This document shows, piece after piece, positions 8,940-19,183 of a stretch of 64,000 bases of DNA; position 1 is the stretch's first letter, and each line of letters begins with the position of its first letter. Source of the DNA: Candidatus Thiothrix putei (GTDB taxonomy: Bacteria > Pseudomonadota > Gammaproteobacteria > Thiotrichales > Thiotrichaceae). The notes under the pieces are model-generated. The model saw nothing but the letters and a program-made list of their open reading frames with translations. It searched no databases and was not told where the DNA came from. Both the position numbers and the translations under genes were made by a program. Where the stretch lies: contig CP124756.1 in assembly GCA_029972225.1 (NCBI GenBank), positions 2,896,001-2,960,000 of the forward strand. Reading direction: 5' to 3'.

Positions 8940-10194
8940 ATATACCGCGCAATAAATAGAAGAACATCACCGATAGTAACGCACCCGCAGGCAACGTGAC
9001 GACCCACGACATAAAGATACCGCCAACTACGCGCAAATCAATCGCCGCAATGCCACGCGCAAAGCCTACGCCCAAAATTGCGCCCACCAAAGTATGCGTG
9101 GTCGATACCGGAATCCCCGTGTAAGACGCCATAACGACCGTCATTGCCGTGGAAATTTCTGCCGAAAATCCCCGGCTGGGTGTCAATTCCGTAATATCAT
9201 GCCCTACGGTAGCAATGACTTTGTAACCGTAAGTCGCCAAACCCACCACGATACCGATAGCGCCCATCAGCAATACCCACGGCGGCACATTCGCTTTGGC
9301 TGCCATTGCACCACTTTGTGCCACATCAATCACCGCCGCCATTGGCCCTACTGCGTTGGCTACGTCGTTTGAGCCGTGCGCAAATGCCATTGCCGAAGCG
9401 GTAAACACCATCAATACCGCAAAGATTTTTTCCACATTGGTATAATGGAAACGCTTTTCCGCCTGTTGGTCGAATTTCACGCGACTAATCAAGAAACGCC
9501 CAACCAGCGCAATCATCACCCCGATCACCACTGACAATAACAAATCCATGCCATCATCCAAATGCAAGCCGACGTGCTTTAAACCCTTCTTAATGGTCAG
9601 CAACGACAACACGAAACCCACCATAAACAGGTAAAATGGGCCGTATTTAATCGCATTTTGCAACGGCGTTTTGGTATCCATCACCAATTTCTGGATACTC
9701 ATGAAAATCAAAAAGGCAACCACGCCCGCAATCACTGGCGAGAAGACCCAACTGGTAGCCGTTGTACCCACCGTATCCCAGTTAACCGCATCCGTACCCA
9801 CGCCCACAGCAGCAAAACCGACCACCGCACCGACGATACTGTGCGTAGTCGAAACCGGCCAACCGCGCATGGAGGCAATCAGCAACCACGTTCCCGCCGC
9901 CAACAACGACGCCAACATTCCCCACACCAACAACGCCGGGTTGGCACTGAAGGCATCCATATCCACCAAGCCTTTACGGATGGTTTCTGTCACTTGCCCA
10001 CCGGCAAGGTATGCCCCCGCAAATTCAAAAATCGCGGCAAGGATCAATGCCTGCTTAATGGTGATGGCTTTAGAACCCACCGACGTTGCCATCGCATTCG
10101 CAACGTCATTCGCACCAATGCCCCACGCCATAAACAGACCAAAAATAGCCGCGAGGGCGATATAAATCGTCGTCGTATCGCTAAAAAATTCCAT
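8932..10194 (-). CDS. Inorganic phosphate transporter, Pit family
   Basis: 420-residue polytopic inner-membrane phosphate (metal-phosphate/H+) symporter of the PiT family. Both PiT signature repeats are present: GANDVANAMATSVGSKAIT near the N terminus and GSNDVANAVGPMAAV in the second half, each followed by the VSTTH motif (SMRGWPVSTTHSIVGA and YTGIPVSTTHTLVGA). About ten membrane segments. It follows the DUF47 (PhoU-like) gene by 9 bases, the usual pit partner arrangement, and overlaps the start of the now-interrupted sensor kinase, which suggests the kinase once sensed something connected to phosphate uptake. Confidence 0.95.
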   Translation of the reverse strand: MEFFSDTTTIYIALAAIFGLFMAWGIGANDVANAMATSVGSKAITIKQALILAAIFEFAGAYLAGGQVTETIRKGLVDMDAFSANPALLVWGMLASLLAAGTWLLIASMRGWPVSTTHSIVGAVVGFAAVGVGTDAVNWDTVGTTATSWVFSPVIAGVVAFLIFMSIQKLVMDTKTPLQNAIKYGPFYLFMVGFVLSLLTIKKGLKHVGLHLDDGMDLLLSVVIGVMIALVGRFLISRVKFDQQAEKRFHYTNVEKIFAVLMVFTASAMAFAHGSNDVANAVGPMAAVIDVAQSGAMAAKANVPPWVLLMGAIGIVVGLATYGYKVIATVGHDITELTPSRGFSAEISTAMTVVMASYTGIPVSTTHTLVGAILGVGFARGIAAIDLRVVGGIFMSWVVTLPAGALLSVMFFYLLRGIFV

Positions 10195-10203
10195 GAGATC
10201 CCC

Positions 10204-10881
10204 TTAACGTGCCAGCATCAGTTGTAAACGGCTGCCCACACGCTGGGCATCATCAGCGACACGCCCCATCCACTCAATCAAGCGGTAGGTAAACATCACA
10301 TCGGTGGGGCGCAAGCTGTCCTCCAAGGTAAACAGGATTTTGCGCAGTTCCACTTGGCATTCATCGGTTTGGCGCTCAATCCGGCTGAGTTCTTTGAGCA
10401 TTTCCTCAACACGTTCGACTTCCAAGCCTCTAAAGCCGGTTTCCACTAATTCATCCAGCTCATTAATGACTTCCAGCGCCTGTTTGACCGAAGCAACACA
10501 ACGCTGGGTGTATTGCAAAAACAGCTCCTGCATGTTTTCCGGCAGACGCATTTTGCGTCCTACCACCATGCCTGCAATGTCTTTGGCTTGGTTGATGATT
10601 TGGTCTTGCATCCACAACACGTCCAGCAAATCACGACGGTCTACCGGCATGAAAAAGCCGCGAGGCAAGTTATGGCGTAAATCTTTTTTCATGTCGTCGG
10701 CGAGGTGTTCGCTTTCCACGATAGCTTGATGCGCAGCGGTAATTTGCTGCTCATCGTCGCTATTCATTCCCTCGACCAACATGTTTAGGTGCTTGATCCC
10801 CTTGTAAACACAATACATGTGTTCCTGGAGTGGGCGTATCGGCGATTTGCCAAACAAGCCTGCGATATGGTTTTTAGGCAT
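10204..10881 (-). CDS. DUF47 family PhoU-like protein (pit partner)
   Basis: 225-residue helical DUF47/TIGR00153-type protein, a distant PhoU relative commonly encoded before pit and thought to modulate Pit transport. Start chosen at MPKNHIAGLFGKSP, because GAGAAGG lies about 8 bases upstream; a longer frame to 10938 has no such site. Helical segments include LRHNLPRGFFMPVDRRD and GLEVERVEEMLKELS. Upstream (10939-11064) is a 126-base divergent promoter region shared with the SNF2 gene; no clear Pho box was seen in it. Confidence 0.9.
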   Translation of the reverse strand: MPKNHIAGLFGKSPIRPLQEHMYCVYKGIKHLNMLVEGMNSDDEQQITAAHQAIVESEHLADDMKKDLRHNLPRGFFMPVDRRDLLDVLWMQDQIINQAKDIAGMVVGRKMRLPENMQELFLQYTQRCVASVKQALEVINELDELVETGFRGLEVERVEEMLKELSRIERQTDECQVELRKILFTLEDSLRPTDVMFTYRLIEWMGRVADDAQRVGSRLQLMLAR

Positions 10882-11064
10882 GGCACTTACCTTCTCGAAG
10901 CTAAAAAACTCGGATAGTATGAACATGCCGTGAATCAAGTCAAAGGCAAATCATCAAGTTGACACAATCTTTTGGTACGTAGCCACTCTTGCCGTGACAA
11001 ACCCCACACATCATTGCACAATGTCATCCGACTAAAAATTCAGTCTGGTAGATAAATAAACGAA

Positions 11065-14000
11065 ATGCACTTAAAAACCAAACATCTCGACCTGCTTGCT
11101 GACAATAATCTTCCCCAATCAGTCTTATTTAATGTCTTCGACACCGTGACCCTAGAACGCGGCATCGAGTATTACGATAGCGGTAAAGTCAGCAGTTTCC
11201 GGGCCGAAAAAAGTGGTAACGGCAATGTGTCGATCACTGCAAAGGTTCAAGGTAGCGGTCAAGCACCCTATGTTACTGTCGTTAATTACAACGAACACTC
11301 CCCGCGCTGGATTACCGGTGTCTGCACCTGTGCCGTTACCATGGCGTGCAAACATGCCGTGGCTGCTTTGTTTGAATACCTCGAACATGCCCGTAAGCAA
11401 AAGGTCAGAGAACCCCAGCGTAAAACCGTGCCTGCTTTTATGGCAGCCACCATGCCGACAGCTAAAAATACAACCCGTTCCCCTGTCGATTTGTGGTTAC
11501 AGGCACTCAGCAATGTCCACAAGCCTGTGGAATCCTCATTGTTTGAAGGTGAAACAGAATTATCCAACGCCCACTTGCTGTATTTTCTGGATACGGATAC
11601 CTACGATCACCCCACACTGAGCCTATACAAAGCCAATCTGTTGAAAAAAGGCGGGTATGGCAAACCCGCCCATGTCCAGCTTGAAGCCCTACTCACCCCG
11701 TACCGGGCGCGTAATTTCAGTTACGAACCCCATGACCTAATGATTGCCCAATTACTTGCCATGCCCGGAATGCGCTTTTTACATCACTGGAATAAAGGCA
11801 ATCTCAGCGGCAAAACCGGTGAACAGGCACTTTTAGAAGTCCTCAAAACCGGACGAGCATTTTGGGCTACCGTAGACACCTGGCAACGCGAGGCACAACC
11901 GCTGCATCTTGGCAGCCCACGACACTTACAATTCACCTGGCAACAGAATGACCAGCACGAATTCACCGTCGACATGCACACCACTCCCCCTATTGCCCAG
12001 CATTTCTGGCTCAATGCTAAACTGTGGTACATCGACACTGCCACACTCACCTGCGGTTTGCTGCAACACCCTGACCTTAACCCACAGCAGGTAGAGAAAT
12101 TCCTCAATGCACCGCCTATCCCTGCTGCACAAGTCGATAGTGTCAGCGAGCGCCTGCTGGATGTGTTACCGGATGCTGACATTCCCGCCCCTTCCCCCAA
12201 CGTTAACCACCCCATCGAAGACCAATACGCCCCCCCTATTCCCGACCTTTACCTACGCAGTACCACGTTGCCCGAAACCGGTCTGAACACGCATATTGCC
12301 AGCTTGCGCTTCAACTACGCGGGCAAACTGTTGCAACCCCAACAGCACAAACCCAGCACCTTGCTCAAAGAAGGCAAGCAACGCTACCGCATCCACCGCG
12401 ACTTATCCGCCGAACAACAAGCCTTGGATACCTTAGCCGATTATGGCTTTGAAAGTGCCAGCAACCGCTTTGCAGATTTACACCGTCTCGAACTCTTGAT
12501 GCACCCCGACACCCCGGCACTGACCGCATTACGCTGGAATGACTTTCTGGATCACGGTGTCGACGCACTGCGCCAAGATGGCTGGAATGTGACGCTGGAC
12601 GCCAACTTTGACCTGCATTTCGACATCGTGGGGGATTTGGATGCAGCATGGGAAGCAAGTGCCAACGGCAATGACTGGTTTGAAATCAGCCTAGGCTTTG
12701 AGGTAGAAGGCCAACGTATCAACCTGTTACCGATTTTGGTCGACATGCTGGGGCAAATGGAAAGCCCGCAAGCCTTACGTGAGCTATTGGAACGCCAGCC
12801 TTACGTATTCGTGCCACTGTCCGGCAATCGCTGGGCAAAACTCGAATCACAACGCCTCGCGGGGATTCTGGAAACACTGGTCGAACTGTACGACCACCAG
12901 CCCCTCAATGCGGATGGCAACCTAGAGTTCAGCAAATACCAAGGCACCAGCCTTGGCGCATTGCTCAATGCGCCCGGCATGAAATGGAAAGGCGCGGAAG
13001 AACTGCTACTATTAACCCAAAAACTACGCGATTTCCAAGGTATCCAAACGGTGGAATTGCCCGACAGTTTGCAGGCAGACTTACGCCACTATCAACACGA
13101 AGGCTTAAACTGGTTGCAGTTTCTGCGCGAATACCAGTTTAACGGCATTCTCGCGGACGATATGGGCTTAGGCAAAACCTTGCAAACCCTCACGCATGTA
13201 CTGCTGGAAAAGCAAGCGGGACGCTTGGAGCAACCGGCACTCGTCATTGCCCCCACCAGCTTGATGGGTAACTGGCGGCGTGAAGCAGCGCGTTTCACCC
13301 CGGATTTACGGGTACAAGTGATTCACGGCAATGATCGCCATAAACATTTCGAGCATCTCAACCACTATGACCTCATCCTCACCACTTACCCCTTGATTGT
13401 GCGCGATGAAGAGCAATACCTGCGCCACACCTTCCACTACCTGATTTTGGATGAGGCGCAAGCCATTAAGAATGCTGCATCCCGCACCACCCAAGTGATT
13501 TACACACTCAAAGCACACCACCGTCTGTGCCTGACAGGCACACCGCTGGAGAATCACCTTGGGGAACTGTGGTCGATGTACCATTTCCTGATGCCCGGTT
13601 TTTTAGGCACGCACGACAAATTCACCCGCCTGTTCCGCACCCCAATTGAAAAACAGGGGGATGTCGGCAGGCAACAGCAATTGCGCCACCGCGTGCTGCC
13701 TTTCATGCTACGCCGTACCAAAGAACTGGTTGCCAGCGAATTACCCCTTAAAACCGAGATCATTCGTAGCGTTGCCTTAGACGGCAAACAACGCGACCTC
13801 TATGAAACTGTGCGCTTGGCGATGGATACCAAATTACAGGAGGAAATCAGTAAAAATGGTTTTGCCCGCAGCCATATCATGATCCTTGATGCTTTACTGA
13901 AACTGCGCCAAGTGTGTTGCGACCCGCGCTTGGTCAAACTCGATAAAGCAAAAAAAGTTGAACAATCTGCCAAGCTTGAGTTGTTAATGACACTCTTGCC

Positions 14001-14484
14001 GGAAATGTTAGAAGAAGGCCGCAAAGTACTGCTGTTCTCACAATTCACCTCAATGTTGGCGTTGATCGAACAAGAGTTGTTCACTGCCAACATCACCTAC
14101 ACCAAATTGACCGGGCAAACCAAAAACCGTGATGAAGCCATTGCGCACTTTCAAGAAGGTGACGCGCAAGTTTTCCTGATTAGCCTCAAAGCAGGCGGCA
14201 CGGGGTTGAACCTCACCGCTGCCGATACCGTGATTCACTACGACCCTTGGTGGAATCCAGCCGTCGAACAACAAGCCACGGATCGCGCTTACCGTATCGG
14301 GCAAGACAAACCCGTCTTCGTCTACAAACTCATCACCGAAGACACGGTAGAGGAAAAAATCCTGAAGTTGCAGGAAAAAAAGCAGATGCTCGCCAATGGC
14401 TTGTATTCAGAAACTGGCGCACAAGAAGGGGTGCGCTTCAGCTCCGAGGATTTGATGGATTTATTGAAGCCCTTGGAGCAGTGA
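11065..14484 (+). CDS. SNF2/DEAD-box helicase with SWIM zinc finger
   Basis: 1139-residue bacterial SNF2-family ATP-dependent DNA translocase. Near the N terminus is a SWIM zinc finger (CTCAVTMACKHAVAAL: CxC then CxH). A long middle region precedes the ATPase core: Walker A ADDMGLGKTLQT (about residue 697), DEAQ box LILDEAQAIKN (about 794), LTGTPLEN (motif III), and helicase C with SLKAGGTGLNLTAA and ATDRAYRIGQ (about 1075). Such proteins remodel protein-DNA or RNA polymerase-DNA complexes (RapA/HepA-like group). It stands alone, and its 3' end overlaps the convergent SGNH gene by 24 bases. Precise role unknown. Confidence 0.93.
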   Translation: MHLKTKHLDLLADNNLPQSVLFNVFDTVTLERGIEYYDSGKVSSFRAEKSGNGNVSITAKVQGSGQAPYVTVVNYNEHSPRWITGVCTCAVTMACKHAVAALFEYLEHARKQKVREPQRKTVPAFMAATMPTAKNTTRSPVDLWLQALSNVHKPVESSLFEGETELSNAHLLYFLDTDTYDHPTLSLYKANLLKKGGYGKPAHVQLEALLTPYRARNFSYEPHDLMIAQLLAMPGMRFLHHWNKGNLSGKTGEQALLEVLKTGRAFWATVDTWQREAQPLHLGSPRHLQFTWQQNDQHEFTVDMHTTPPIAQHFWLNAKLWYIDTATLTCGLLQHPDLNPQQVEKFLNAPPIPAAQVDSVSERLLDVLPDADIPAPSPNVNHPIEDQYAPPIPDLYLRSTTLPETGLNTHIASLRFNYAGKLLQPQQHKPSTLLKEGKQRYRIHRDLSAEQQALDTLADYGFESASNRFADLHRLELLMHPDTPALTALRWNDFLDHGVDALRQDGWNVTLDANFDLHFDIVGDLDAAWEASANGNDWFEISLGFEVEGQRINLLPILVDMLGQMESPQALRELLERQPYVFVPLSGNRWAKLESQRLAGILETLVELYDHQPLNADGNLEFSKYQGTSLGALLNAPGMKWKGAEELLLLTQKLRDFQGIQTVELPDSLQADLRHYQHEGLNWLQFLREYQFNGILADDMGLGKTLQTLTHVLLEKQAGRLEQPALVIAPTSLMGNWRREAARFTPDLRVQVIHGNDRHKHFEHLNHYDLILTTYPLIVRDEEQYLRHTFHYLILDEAQAIKNAASRTTQVIYTLKAHHRLCLTGTPLENHLGELWSMYHFLMPGFLGTHDKFTRLFRTPIEKQGDVGRQQQLRHRVLPFMLRRTKELVASELPLKTEIIRSVALDGKQRDLYETVRLAMDTKLQEEISKNGFARSHIMILDALLKLRQVCCDPRLVKLDKAKKVEQSAKLELLMTLLPEMLEEGRKVLLFSQFTSMLALIEQELFTANITYTKLTGQTKNRDEAIAHFQEGDAQVFLISLKAGGTGLNLTAADTVIHYDPWWNPAVEQQATDRAYRIGQDKPVFVYKLITEDTVEEKILKLQEKKQMLANGLYSETGAQEGVRFSSEDLMDLLKPLEQ

Positions 14485-15270
14485 ACTGCTAAACAACACT
14501 TTACCGACGTATTTGGCTCCGGCGGGAGTCAAATGCCCGCCATCATACGACATCAGCTCCAACTCATCGGTGAACAAGCGGCACGTTTCCCCTTCTCCGC
14601 AAATCAAACGTTGTTGATCAATAAACACCGCATCCCCCAAACTCGCACGTAATAACTGATTCGCTGCCAGAGGCTTAGGATCAACCTTATTACGCAACTC
14701 ACGTAATTCCGTATCAGATAACTTCAAATAATTTCTCACCGACACTTTACCAAAATCTTTTGCACCCACGACCACCAATTGCTGATCAGGGCGCAGCTTC
14801 AGGTTCTGAAGCGTGGCAGGCAACAGTTTTGCCGCCCACTCTTGCCAACGCGCCACTAAAATTATTACATCAGCCTCAGCAATTTGGGCAGCGGCTTGTG
14901 CAAGACTATCGGATTCAGCGCACAAAGCCACGTCTTTCGGCTGGATGAATGCAGCGCCCTCATCCCCCCAAAACAGTTGGCAACGGGTCGGAATGTAGCG
15001 AGTACGAAGCTGATACTTCGACAAATAACCATTTTCCAGCACCCCATTGAAAAAGTCCTGTGCATGGCTATCTCCGATAATCAGCGCTTTTTTACGGGAA
15101 TCGCTCAGATCAAAGGGTGTTTTTTGCACCGCTAGAAAACGCTGGCGGGTATATTCACCGCTGACGTTGGTGTCAGCCGCTTGCAGCAAAGCTTCGCGAC
15201 TGTCAGCAGCCACTGGCAATGCCATGTTTAACAACCCTGTCAATATCAGTGAAGTGCACCACAAGCGCAT
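14461..15270 (-). CDS. Secreted SGNH-domain protein, acyltransferase partner
   Basis: 269 residues with a signal peptide (MRLWCTSLILTGLLNMALPVAA). The SGNH/GDSL-type fold is shown by block I ALIIGDSHAQDF (nucleophile Ser), an Asn/Gly region, and block V near the C terminus, MSYDGGHLTPAGAKYV (Asp-x-x-His). It resembles the SGNH domain normally fused to the C terminus of OafA/YrhL-type acyltransferase-3 proteins; here it is a separate gene directly downstream of the AT3 gene. It probably moves or removes acetyl groups on an envelope glycan. Start 15270 is preceded by AAGGGG. Its end overlaps the SNF2 gene on the other strand. Confidence 0.8.
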   Translation of the reverse strand: MRLWCTSLILTGLLNMALPVAADSREALLQAADTNVSGEYTRQRFLAVQKTPFDLSDSRKKALIIGDSHAQDFFNGVLENGYLSKYQLRTRYIPTRCQLFWGDEGAAFIQPKDVALCAESDSLAQAAAQIAEADVIILVARWQEWAAKLLPATLQNLKLRPDQQLVVVGAKDFGKVSVRNYLKLSDTELRELRNKVDPKPLAANQLLRASLGDAVFIDQQRLICGEGETCRLFTDELELMSYDGGHLTPAGAKYVGKVLFSSSLLQGLQ

Positions 15271-15305
15271 GATATTCCCCTTACCCTTAAACATTAACTG
15301 ATCGC

Positions 15306-16436
15306 TTAATCTGCAAAACGGCTGGCCAAACCTTCTGTCCACACTAAGCCAGCGCCAAGCGCTATGAATAGCGCACTACCGATGACAGCCCCGCTAAAAA
15401 TCTGAGTACGGGTAAAACGATGCCGATCACGGAATGGCTGTTCCACAAAACGCCAACTAAACCACGCCAATCCCAACGTGATAACGCACAAACCTGCCAT
15501 TAAGCCGACACTGGGTTCTTCCAGTGCTTGTAAACGCGCAAACACGAACACCGGCTGATGCCATAAATATGCACTATAGGAAATCAGCCCAACCCACACC
15601 AAGGGGCGGGTCGCCAACAACTGACCGACCCACGTTGCAGGCGTTGCAAACACGATCAGCAACACCGCCCCTAAGGTCGGCACCAGCGCATACACACTCG
15701 GAAACGGCATCCCCTCATCAAAGAAAAATACCGCGTAACCCAGTAGCACAAGCCCGGATACACTGGCTATTTGCGCCATGATACCGTTTGTTACCAACGC
15801 CTTGATCTGAAGGTAAAACGCCGCCAAAGCCCCCACCATCAATTCCCACGCACGGCTGGGAATCAGGTAGAAATTGGCTTCCACCGCGCTACGCCATAAC
15901 CATTCCGACCAAGCTAAACTCAATAGCGCCACCAAAGCCAACACCGCCACCAGCCAACGTTTCCCCAAGCCCCATGCCAGTACCATGATTAGCGGAAACA
16001 CGAGGTAATACTGCTCTTCGACGGCGAGGCTCCACGTATGCAGCAACGGTATTTGTTCCGCTGTCGCCGCAAAATAATCGGTTTGCAACCAAAATAATAC
16101 ATTGGAAGCAAACACTGCCACCGCCATCACACTCTTACCAAAATCCACCAATTCAGCAGGCAACAACAGCCACCAAGCAAACGGCAAACAGGCGAATAAC
16201 ACAAAAAACAGAGCAGGCAAAATACGCCGCGCACGACGTTCATAAAAACCGGCAAGCGTGAATTTTCCCACTGCCAGTTCTTCCGCAATAATCGAGGTAA
16301 TCAAAAAACCACTGATGACAAAAAAGACATCAACTCCGACAAAACCACCACTAAAGGTAGAAAATCCGGCATGGAACAGGATAACGGGCAGTACCGCCAA
16401 AGCACGCAGCCCGTCAATTTCGCGTCTGTAAATCAC
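15306..16436 (-). CDS. Acyltransferase-3 (OafA/YrhL-like) membrane protein
   Basis: 376-residue integral membrane O-acyltransferase. The N-terminal REIDGLRALAVLPVILFHAG is the AT3 hallmark (R-E-I-D-G-L-R-A-L-A plus the FHAG histidine), followed by GFLITSIIAEE, the RRARRILPAL loop and WSLAVEEQYYLVFP. About ten membrane helices. It predicts acetylation of a cell-surface polysaccharide. The SGNH partner that usually forms its C terminus is encoded separately just downstream. The PRK-like gene ends 6 bases upstream, so all three probably share a transcript. Confidence 0.92.
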   Translation of the reverse strand: MIYRREIDGLRALAVLPVILFHAGFSTFSGGFVGVDVFFVISGFLITSIIAEELAVGKFTLAGFYERRARRILPALFFVLFACLPFAWWLLLPAELVDFGKSVMAVAVFASNVLFWLQTDYFAATAEQIPLLHTWSLAVEEQYYLVFPLIMVLAWGLGKRWLVAVLALVALLSLAWSEWLWRSAVEANFYLIPSRAWELMVGALAAFYLQIKALVTNGIMAQIASVSGLVLLGYAVFFFDEGMPFPSVYALVPTLGAVLLIVFATPATWVGQLLATRPLVWVGLISYSAYLWHQPVFVFARLQALEEPSVGLMAGLCVITLGLAWFSWRFVEQPFRDRHRFTRTQIFSGAVIGSALFIALGAGLVWTEGLASRFAD

Positions 16437-16442
16437 GTTGCG

Positions 16443-17369
16443 TTATTCCACCAAACCCAACACACCTGCACCACGATCTTCCGGCACATCCGTAATGCCA
16501 CGCAACTGGCGACTGGTGTCGATCAGGTCATGAATAATCGGCATTAACACCAATTCAATCGCCATTAACATCTTGCTGCTCGGTACAACCAAGGTGTTAC
16601 GCCGTGACATAAAAGCACCCGGAATATCAGACAATAATGGCGGGAAATCCGGTAAAAACTTAGGGGAGAAACGGATCACCAAATAGCATTCATCAGGGGT
16701 CGGCAACACCTCTGCGCCAAAGGGGTCAGAGGTATCCACCAATGGAATCAATTGGAAATTGATGTGGGTACGCATGAATTGCGGGGTGATGTGATGCACA
16801 TAATCATGCAAACGCTTCAGCAACCCCGTTTTAGCTTCTTCCAACGCCACTCCCCGGTTCTTAACTTCATGCTGAATTTTAGCCATCCATTCCAAATTTG
16901 CATTCGGTGCAATACCAATCGACAAATCAGGGTATTGGGAAATGTCAATGTCATCTGCTACCGCTGCACCGTGTAACCCACGATACAATAACAAATCACT
17001 GTCAGGATCCATCGGTTCCCAAGGCGTAAACGTACCAACGTCTTGTCCGTACTTAGCCGCTTGCCCCGGTGTGTGCAAATAGTGACGGTATGAACCTTTA
17101 CCCACCGCAGCATACTCGAAAAATAAACTTTCCAGCTTTTCCAGATGATTACCTTCGGGGCCGAAATGCCCTAACACTCGCCCTGCCTCCTTCGCTTTAC
17201 ACACTTCCTCTCGCATGGCAACGCGGTCATAACGGCGAAATGCGCTGCCATCGATATAAACCGCCTTGACCCGTTCACGGTAAAAAATCCGTTCTAACGC
17301 TTGAATAACAGACACAGAACCGGATTCCATCGCACCGGTAATCGCAACAATAGGGTGTTTTGCTGACAT
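16443..17369 (-). CDS. Phosphoribulokinase-family protein with altered active site
   Basis: 308 residues that follow proteobacterial phosphoribulokinase end to end (HFGPEGNHLEKLE, YLHTPGQAAKYGQ, GTFTPWEPM, LEWMAKIQHE). Key positions differ, however. The P-loop reads GAMESGSVS where the family has GSSGAGTS. The segment IDGSAFRRYDR replaces E-G-D-(A/S)-F-H-R, losing the Asp and His that correspond to catalytic D42 and H45 of the Rhodobacter enzyme. YRGLHG replaces (Y/F)EGLHG, losing the Glu. It may therefore be a non-catalytic or neofunctionalised paralogue rather than the Calvin-cycle enzyme. It is followed by acyltransferase genes, not Calvin genes. Confidence 0.8.
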   Translation of the reverse strand: MSAKHPIVAITGAMESGSVSVIQALERIFYRERVKAVYIDGSAFRRYDRVAMREEVCKAKEAGRVLGHFGPEGNHLEKLESLFFEYAAVGKGSYRHYLHTPGQAAKYGQDVGTFTPWEPMDPDSDLLLYRGLHGAAVADDIDISQYPDLSIGIAPNANLEWMAKIQHEVKNRGVALEEAKTGLLKRLHDYVHHITPQFMRTHINFQLIPLVDTSDPFGAEVLPTPDECYLVIRFSPKFLPDFPPLLSDIPGAFMSRRNTLVVPSSKMLMAIELVLMPIIHDLIDTSRQLRGITDVPEDRGAGVLGLVE

Positions 17370-17526
17370 GAAACCTCCTCCTGAAAAAACGTTATGGCGT
17401 AGAGCATAACATCACCCCATTCTGTTGGGATAGCTACCCAAAGTGAGCGTGGTGACTTCACCTCATTGCAGCAAACTAACCCACAGCATAGAATACAGGG
17501 TTTTTCGCCCCCAGGATTCACACACG

Positions 17527-19113
17527 ATGACAACCGCTTCCAATCTGCCCGTCACCCGCGCCCTGCTAAGCGTTTCTGACAAATCGGGCGTGCTCGAATT
17601 TGCTCGTTTCTTACACAGTCAAGGCGTACACCTGTTGTCCACAGGGGGCACTGCTAAATTGCTGGCAGACAATGGCGTACCCGTCACCGAAGTTTCTGAC
17701 CACACGGGTTTCCCTGAAATGATGGACGGGCGTGTTAAAACCCTGCATCCCAAAATCCACGGGGGTATTTTAGGGCGTCGCGGTGTCGATGATGCCATCA
17801 TGACCGAACACAATATCGGGCGCATCGACCTGATCGTGGTTAATCTCTACCCGTTTGAAGCGACTGTTTCCAAACTGGGCTGTACCTTTGAAGATGCGGT
17901 CGAAAACATCGACATCGGTGGCCCTACCATGGTACGTGCCAGTGCCAAAAACCACGCACACGTCACCATCGTGACCGAACCCGGCGATTACGCCCGCATT
18001 CAGGCGGAAATGGAAGCCAGTGCAGGCTGCATCAGCCCCGCAACCCGTTTCGACCTTGCGATTAAAGCCTTTGAACACACGGCACGTTACGATGGCATGA
18101 TTGCCAACTACTTCGGTGCGCGGGTCGGTGAAGCCAGCCACGCACAACCCGCCACCTTCCCGCGCACTTTCAGCCTGCAAGTCGCCAAAAAACAAGATTG
18201 CCGTTACGGTGAAAACAGCCATCAAGCAGGTGCATTCTATGCCGAATACAACGCTCCGGCTGGCAGCATTGCCACGACCACTCAGATTCAAGGCAAAGAA
18301 CTGTCTTACAACAATATTGCTGACACCGATGCAGCATTGGAATGCGTCAAGCAATTTGACGGTGCACCGGCTTGCGTCATCGTCAAACACGCGAATCCTT
18401 GTGGGGTTGCGGTCGGTGCGAACCTGCTGGAAGCGTACAACCGCGCTTATAGCACTGACCCTGAATCTGCTTTTGGTGGCATTATCGCCTTCAACCAACC
18501 ACTGGATGGTGAAACAGCCAAGGTGATCGTCGAGCGTCAGTTTGTCGAAGTCATTATCGCACCGGGGGTTTCCCCTGAAGCGGTTGCCGTGGTTGCTGCC
18601 AAGAAAAACGTGCGCTTGTTGACCGTCGATCAGTGGGGTTCTGAAGTTGCTGCTCGCTTGGACTTCAAACGTGTCAACGGTGGCTTGCTGGTGCAAACGG
18701 CTGACCTTGCATTACTTGATGAGCTGAAAGTCGTGTCGACGCGCCAACCGACCGAAGCGGAATTACTGGATCTGCAATTTGCTTGGAAGGTTGCCAAATT
18801 CGTTAAATCCAACGCGATTGTGTACGCGAAAGGCAATATGACGATCGGCGTGGGTGCGGGTCAGATGAGCCGCATCAATTCCGCACGGATTGCAGGCATT
18901 AAAGCGGAACATGCCGGGCTGGTTGTACCGGGTTCGGTCATGGCATCGGATGCGTTCTTCCCATTCCGCGATGGTATCGACAGCGCAGCAGCGGCGGGCA
19001 TCAAAGCGGTCATTCAACCGGGCGGTTCAATGCGTGATGAAGAGGTGATTGCGGCAGCGAATGAGCATGGCATGGCGATGGTCTTTACTGGGATGCGCCA
19101 CTTTAGGCACTAA
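17527..19113 (+). CDS. purH: Bifunctional AICAR formyltransferase/IMP cyclohydrolase PurH
   Basis: 528-residue PurH catalysing the last two steps of IMP synthesis. The N-terminal IMP cyclohydrolase (MGS-like) domain starts [16 protein letters not shown] with [11 protein letters not shown] and [16 protein letters not shown]. The C-terminal transformylase includes [13 protein letters not shown] and [12 protein letters not shown] (the catalytic Lys-His pair), with [12 protein letters not shown] near the end. The start follows in frame at [14 protein letters not shown]. Stand-alone gene followed by a strong hairpin terminator. Length and motifs are normal. Confidence 0.97.
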   Translation: MTTASNLPVTRALLSVSDKSGVLEFARFLHSQGVHLLSTGGTAKLLADNGVPVTEVSDHTGFPEMMDGRVKTLHPKIHGGILGRRGVDDAIMTEHNIGRIDLIVVNLYPFEATVSKLGCTFEDAVENIDIGGPTMVRASAKNHAHVTIVTEPGDYARIQAEMEASAGCISPATRFDLAIKAFEHTARYDGMIANYFGARVGEASHAQPATFPRTFSLQVAKKQDCRYGENSHQAGAFYAEYNAPAGSIATTTQIQGKELSYNNIADTDAALECVKQFDGAPACVIVKHANPCGVAVGANLLEAYNRAYSTDPESAFGGIIAFNQPLDGETAKVIVERQFVEVIIAPGVSPEAVAVVAAKKNVRLLTVDQWGSEVAARLDFKRVNGGLLVQTADLALLDELKVVSTRQPTEAELLDLQFAWKVAKFVKSNAIVYAKGNMTIGVGAGQMSRINSARIAGIKAEHAGLVVPGSVMASDAFFPFRDGIDSAAAAGIKAVIQPGGSMRDEEVIAAANEHGMAMVFTGMRHFRH

Positions 19114-19129
19114 TAGAATAGACTTAGCA

Positions 19130-19157
19130 GCAAGGGCGAGAAATGTTTCGCCCTTGC
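19130..19157. terminator. Hairpin terminator between purH and the convergent gene
   Basis: Perfect 10-bp inverted repeat, GCAAGGGCGA and TCGCCCTTGC around an 8-base loop, 16 bases after the purH stop and 27 bases from the end of the convergent gene. The T-run that follows is weak, so it could serve both strands as a bidirectional terminator. Confidence 0.7.
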
Positions 19158-19183
19158 CTTACTTGCAGTGAAAGCATTAGAAA

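Noticed and set aside
10939..11064. Possible Pho box between the DUF47-pit and SNF2 genes
   Set aside because: Only a single TGTCAC half-match was found; no second repeat at the 11-base spacing.
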